Source: Anaeramoeba ignava (taxonomy: Eukaryota; Metamonada; Anaeramoebidae). Taken from it: a stretch of DNA of 64,000 nt. Below the pieces are notes generated by a model. It ran no database searches. It was not told the origin of the DNA and saw only the letters and a list, made by a program, of their open reading frames with translations. This document shows positions 63,429 through 64,000 of this stretch, one piece after another. Position 1 is the first letter of the stretch; every line of letters starts with the position of its first letter. The translations under genes were made by a program, and so were the position numbers. The stretch lies in the NCBI GenBank assembly GCA_028826165.1, contig JAPDFW010000011.1:65001-129000 (forward strand). Direction: 5' to 3'.

Positions 63429-63598
63429 TTAATTGAATATTTTTATTATTAAAAAAAAAAGAAAAAAAAAAGGAATGAAGAAAAAAATGAAAAATTTTTT
63501 TTTTCATTTTTTTCATTTTTTTCATTTTCATTTTTATTTTGAATTTAAATTTGATTTTTTCTATTTCTTCTTTTTGTTTTTTTTTCTTATTAATCTAA
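63429..63598. promoter_or_regulatory. Divergent promoter spacer, TTC7-like / unknown gene
   Basis: 170 bp with AAAAAATGAAAAATTTTTTTTTTCATTTTTTTCATTTTTTTCATTTTCATT at 63483-63532: the motif points both ways around a near-palindromic centre. Confidence 0.55.
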
Positions 63599-64000
63599 AT
63601 GAGTAATTTAGATATTCGAAACCAAAAAAAACAAACTTTTTTTGCAAATTTTCTAGTAGATGGAGAAATTTTAGAAAAATTATGGCAAATTTATCAAAAA
63701 TCACCAGATGTAAATAATAAAAATAATAATAAAAAAAAAAAGCAAAAAAATTTTCAAAATAAAAATAAAAAATTAAAAATTAAAATAAAAAAGGAATCAA
63801 ATTTTTATTCTTTTGGTCAACAATTTATTATTTCTTTTATGAAATGGAATCCAGAACAAAAATTTAATTCAGAAAAAGAGAAAGATCTTAATTTAGCAAT
63901 TGAAATGCATTTTGCACATCCTTATGAAGTTATTGTAGCAATAATAAAAGCATTTGCAAGATGTCTTGAAAATTTAGAAAGTAAAAAATTTCAAAAGAAA
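63599..64000 (+). CDS. Unrecognised protein, 5' part
   Basis: ATG at 63599 (MSNLDIRNQKKQTFFANFLV), open to the window edge. A GTAAAT at 63710 and an AAAAAG at 63793 could mark a phase-0 intron (SPD|ESNFYSFGQQF); if it is not spliced, the stretch reads as an N/K-rich insert and stays open. The later part (FGQQFIISFMKWNP, LAIEMHFAHPYEVIVAIIKAF) looks like packed helices. I do not recognise the family. It shares a 170-bp divergent promoter with the TTC7-like gene. Confidence 0.7.
   Translation, partial: MSNLDIRNQKKQTFFANFLVDGEILEKLWQIYQKSPDVNNKNNNKKKKQKNFQNKNKKLKIKIKKESNFYSFGQQFIISFMKWNPEQKFNSEKEKDLNLAIEMHFAHPYEVIVAIIKAFARCLENLESKKFQKK

Overview
This window is nuclear DNA from a unicellular eukaryote. 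It is very AT-rich, uses the standard genetic code (TAA, TAG and TGA all end genes) and is crowded with short GT-AG introns. It encodes only eukaryotic families: Noc1/MAK21, RAD6-type E2, Rab, SAPS, SARAF, TTC7, kinesin, RhoGAP and USP. Many introns, gaps and some exons consist of 4-17 bp tandem repeats. The protein set (single-exon BTB-TLDc paralogs, RA/PH/calponin-homology fusions, large USPs) and the TCA-in-T-tract upstream motif suggest a free-living amoeboid protist. Anaeramoeba, a metamonad, is my best guess; this is inference, and I see no marker gene that settles it.

Layout. 1-960 (+) is the 3' end of an oxysterol-binding protein. 1213-4522 (+) is Noc1/CEBPZ. 3.9-10.4 kb is a tandem duplication of about 3.2 kb. 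Each copy holds a Noc1 tail, a BTB-TLDc gene on the minus strand and the 5' exons of a ubiquitin protease; the middle junction makes a USP-Noc1 chimera. 10027-14043 (+) is a USP25/28-like protease and 14365-17676 (+) a SAPS phosphatase subunit. 17788-21853 (-) holds SARAF and a RhoGAP protein with a FAM13-like tail. 22411-25467 (-) is a PH-like repeat protein. 25619-29274 (+) is an RA-PH-CH-CH cytoskeletal protein. 29488-32882 (-) is a RAD6-like E2 and 33042-34127 (+) adenosine kinase. 35143-38115 (-) is a Rab GTPase, 38261-46762 (-) a USP9X-like protease and 47028-47797 (-) a basic nuclear protein. 49034-55362 (-) is a second, diverged copy of the SARAF + RhoGAP pair. 55484-60219 (-) is a kinesin fused to a myosin-V-type DIL cargo domain. 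60393-63428 (-) is a TTC7-like TPR protein, and 63599-64000 (+) is the start of an unknown gene.

There is no operon logic. Shared themes are membrane traffic and lipid contact (OSBP, Rab, TTC7, SARAF, DIL-kinesin), the ubiquitin system (two USPs, one E2) and the actin cytoskeleton (RhoGAPs, CH protein). Five head-to-head starts are separated by only 151-170 bp and look like compact bidirectional promoters. The standout items are the kinesin-DIL fusion (all splice phases close into 1264 codons), a +1 frame break shared by both SARAF copies, the chimeric duplication junction, introns with no GT donor in which repeats have taken over, and repeated one-base A-run discrepancies in otherwise intact genes.
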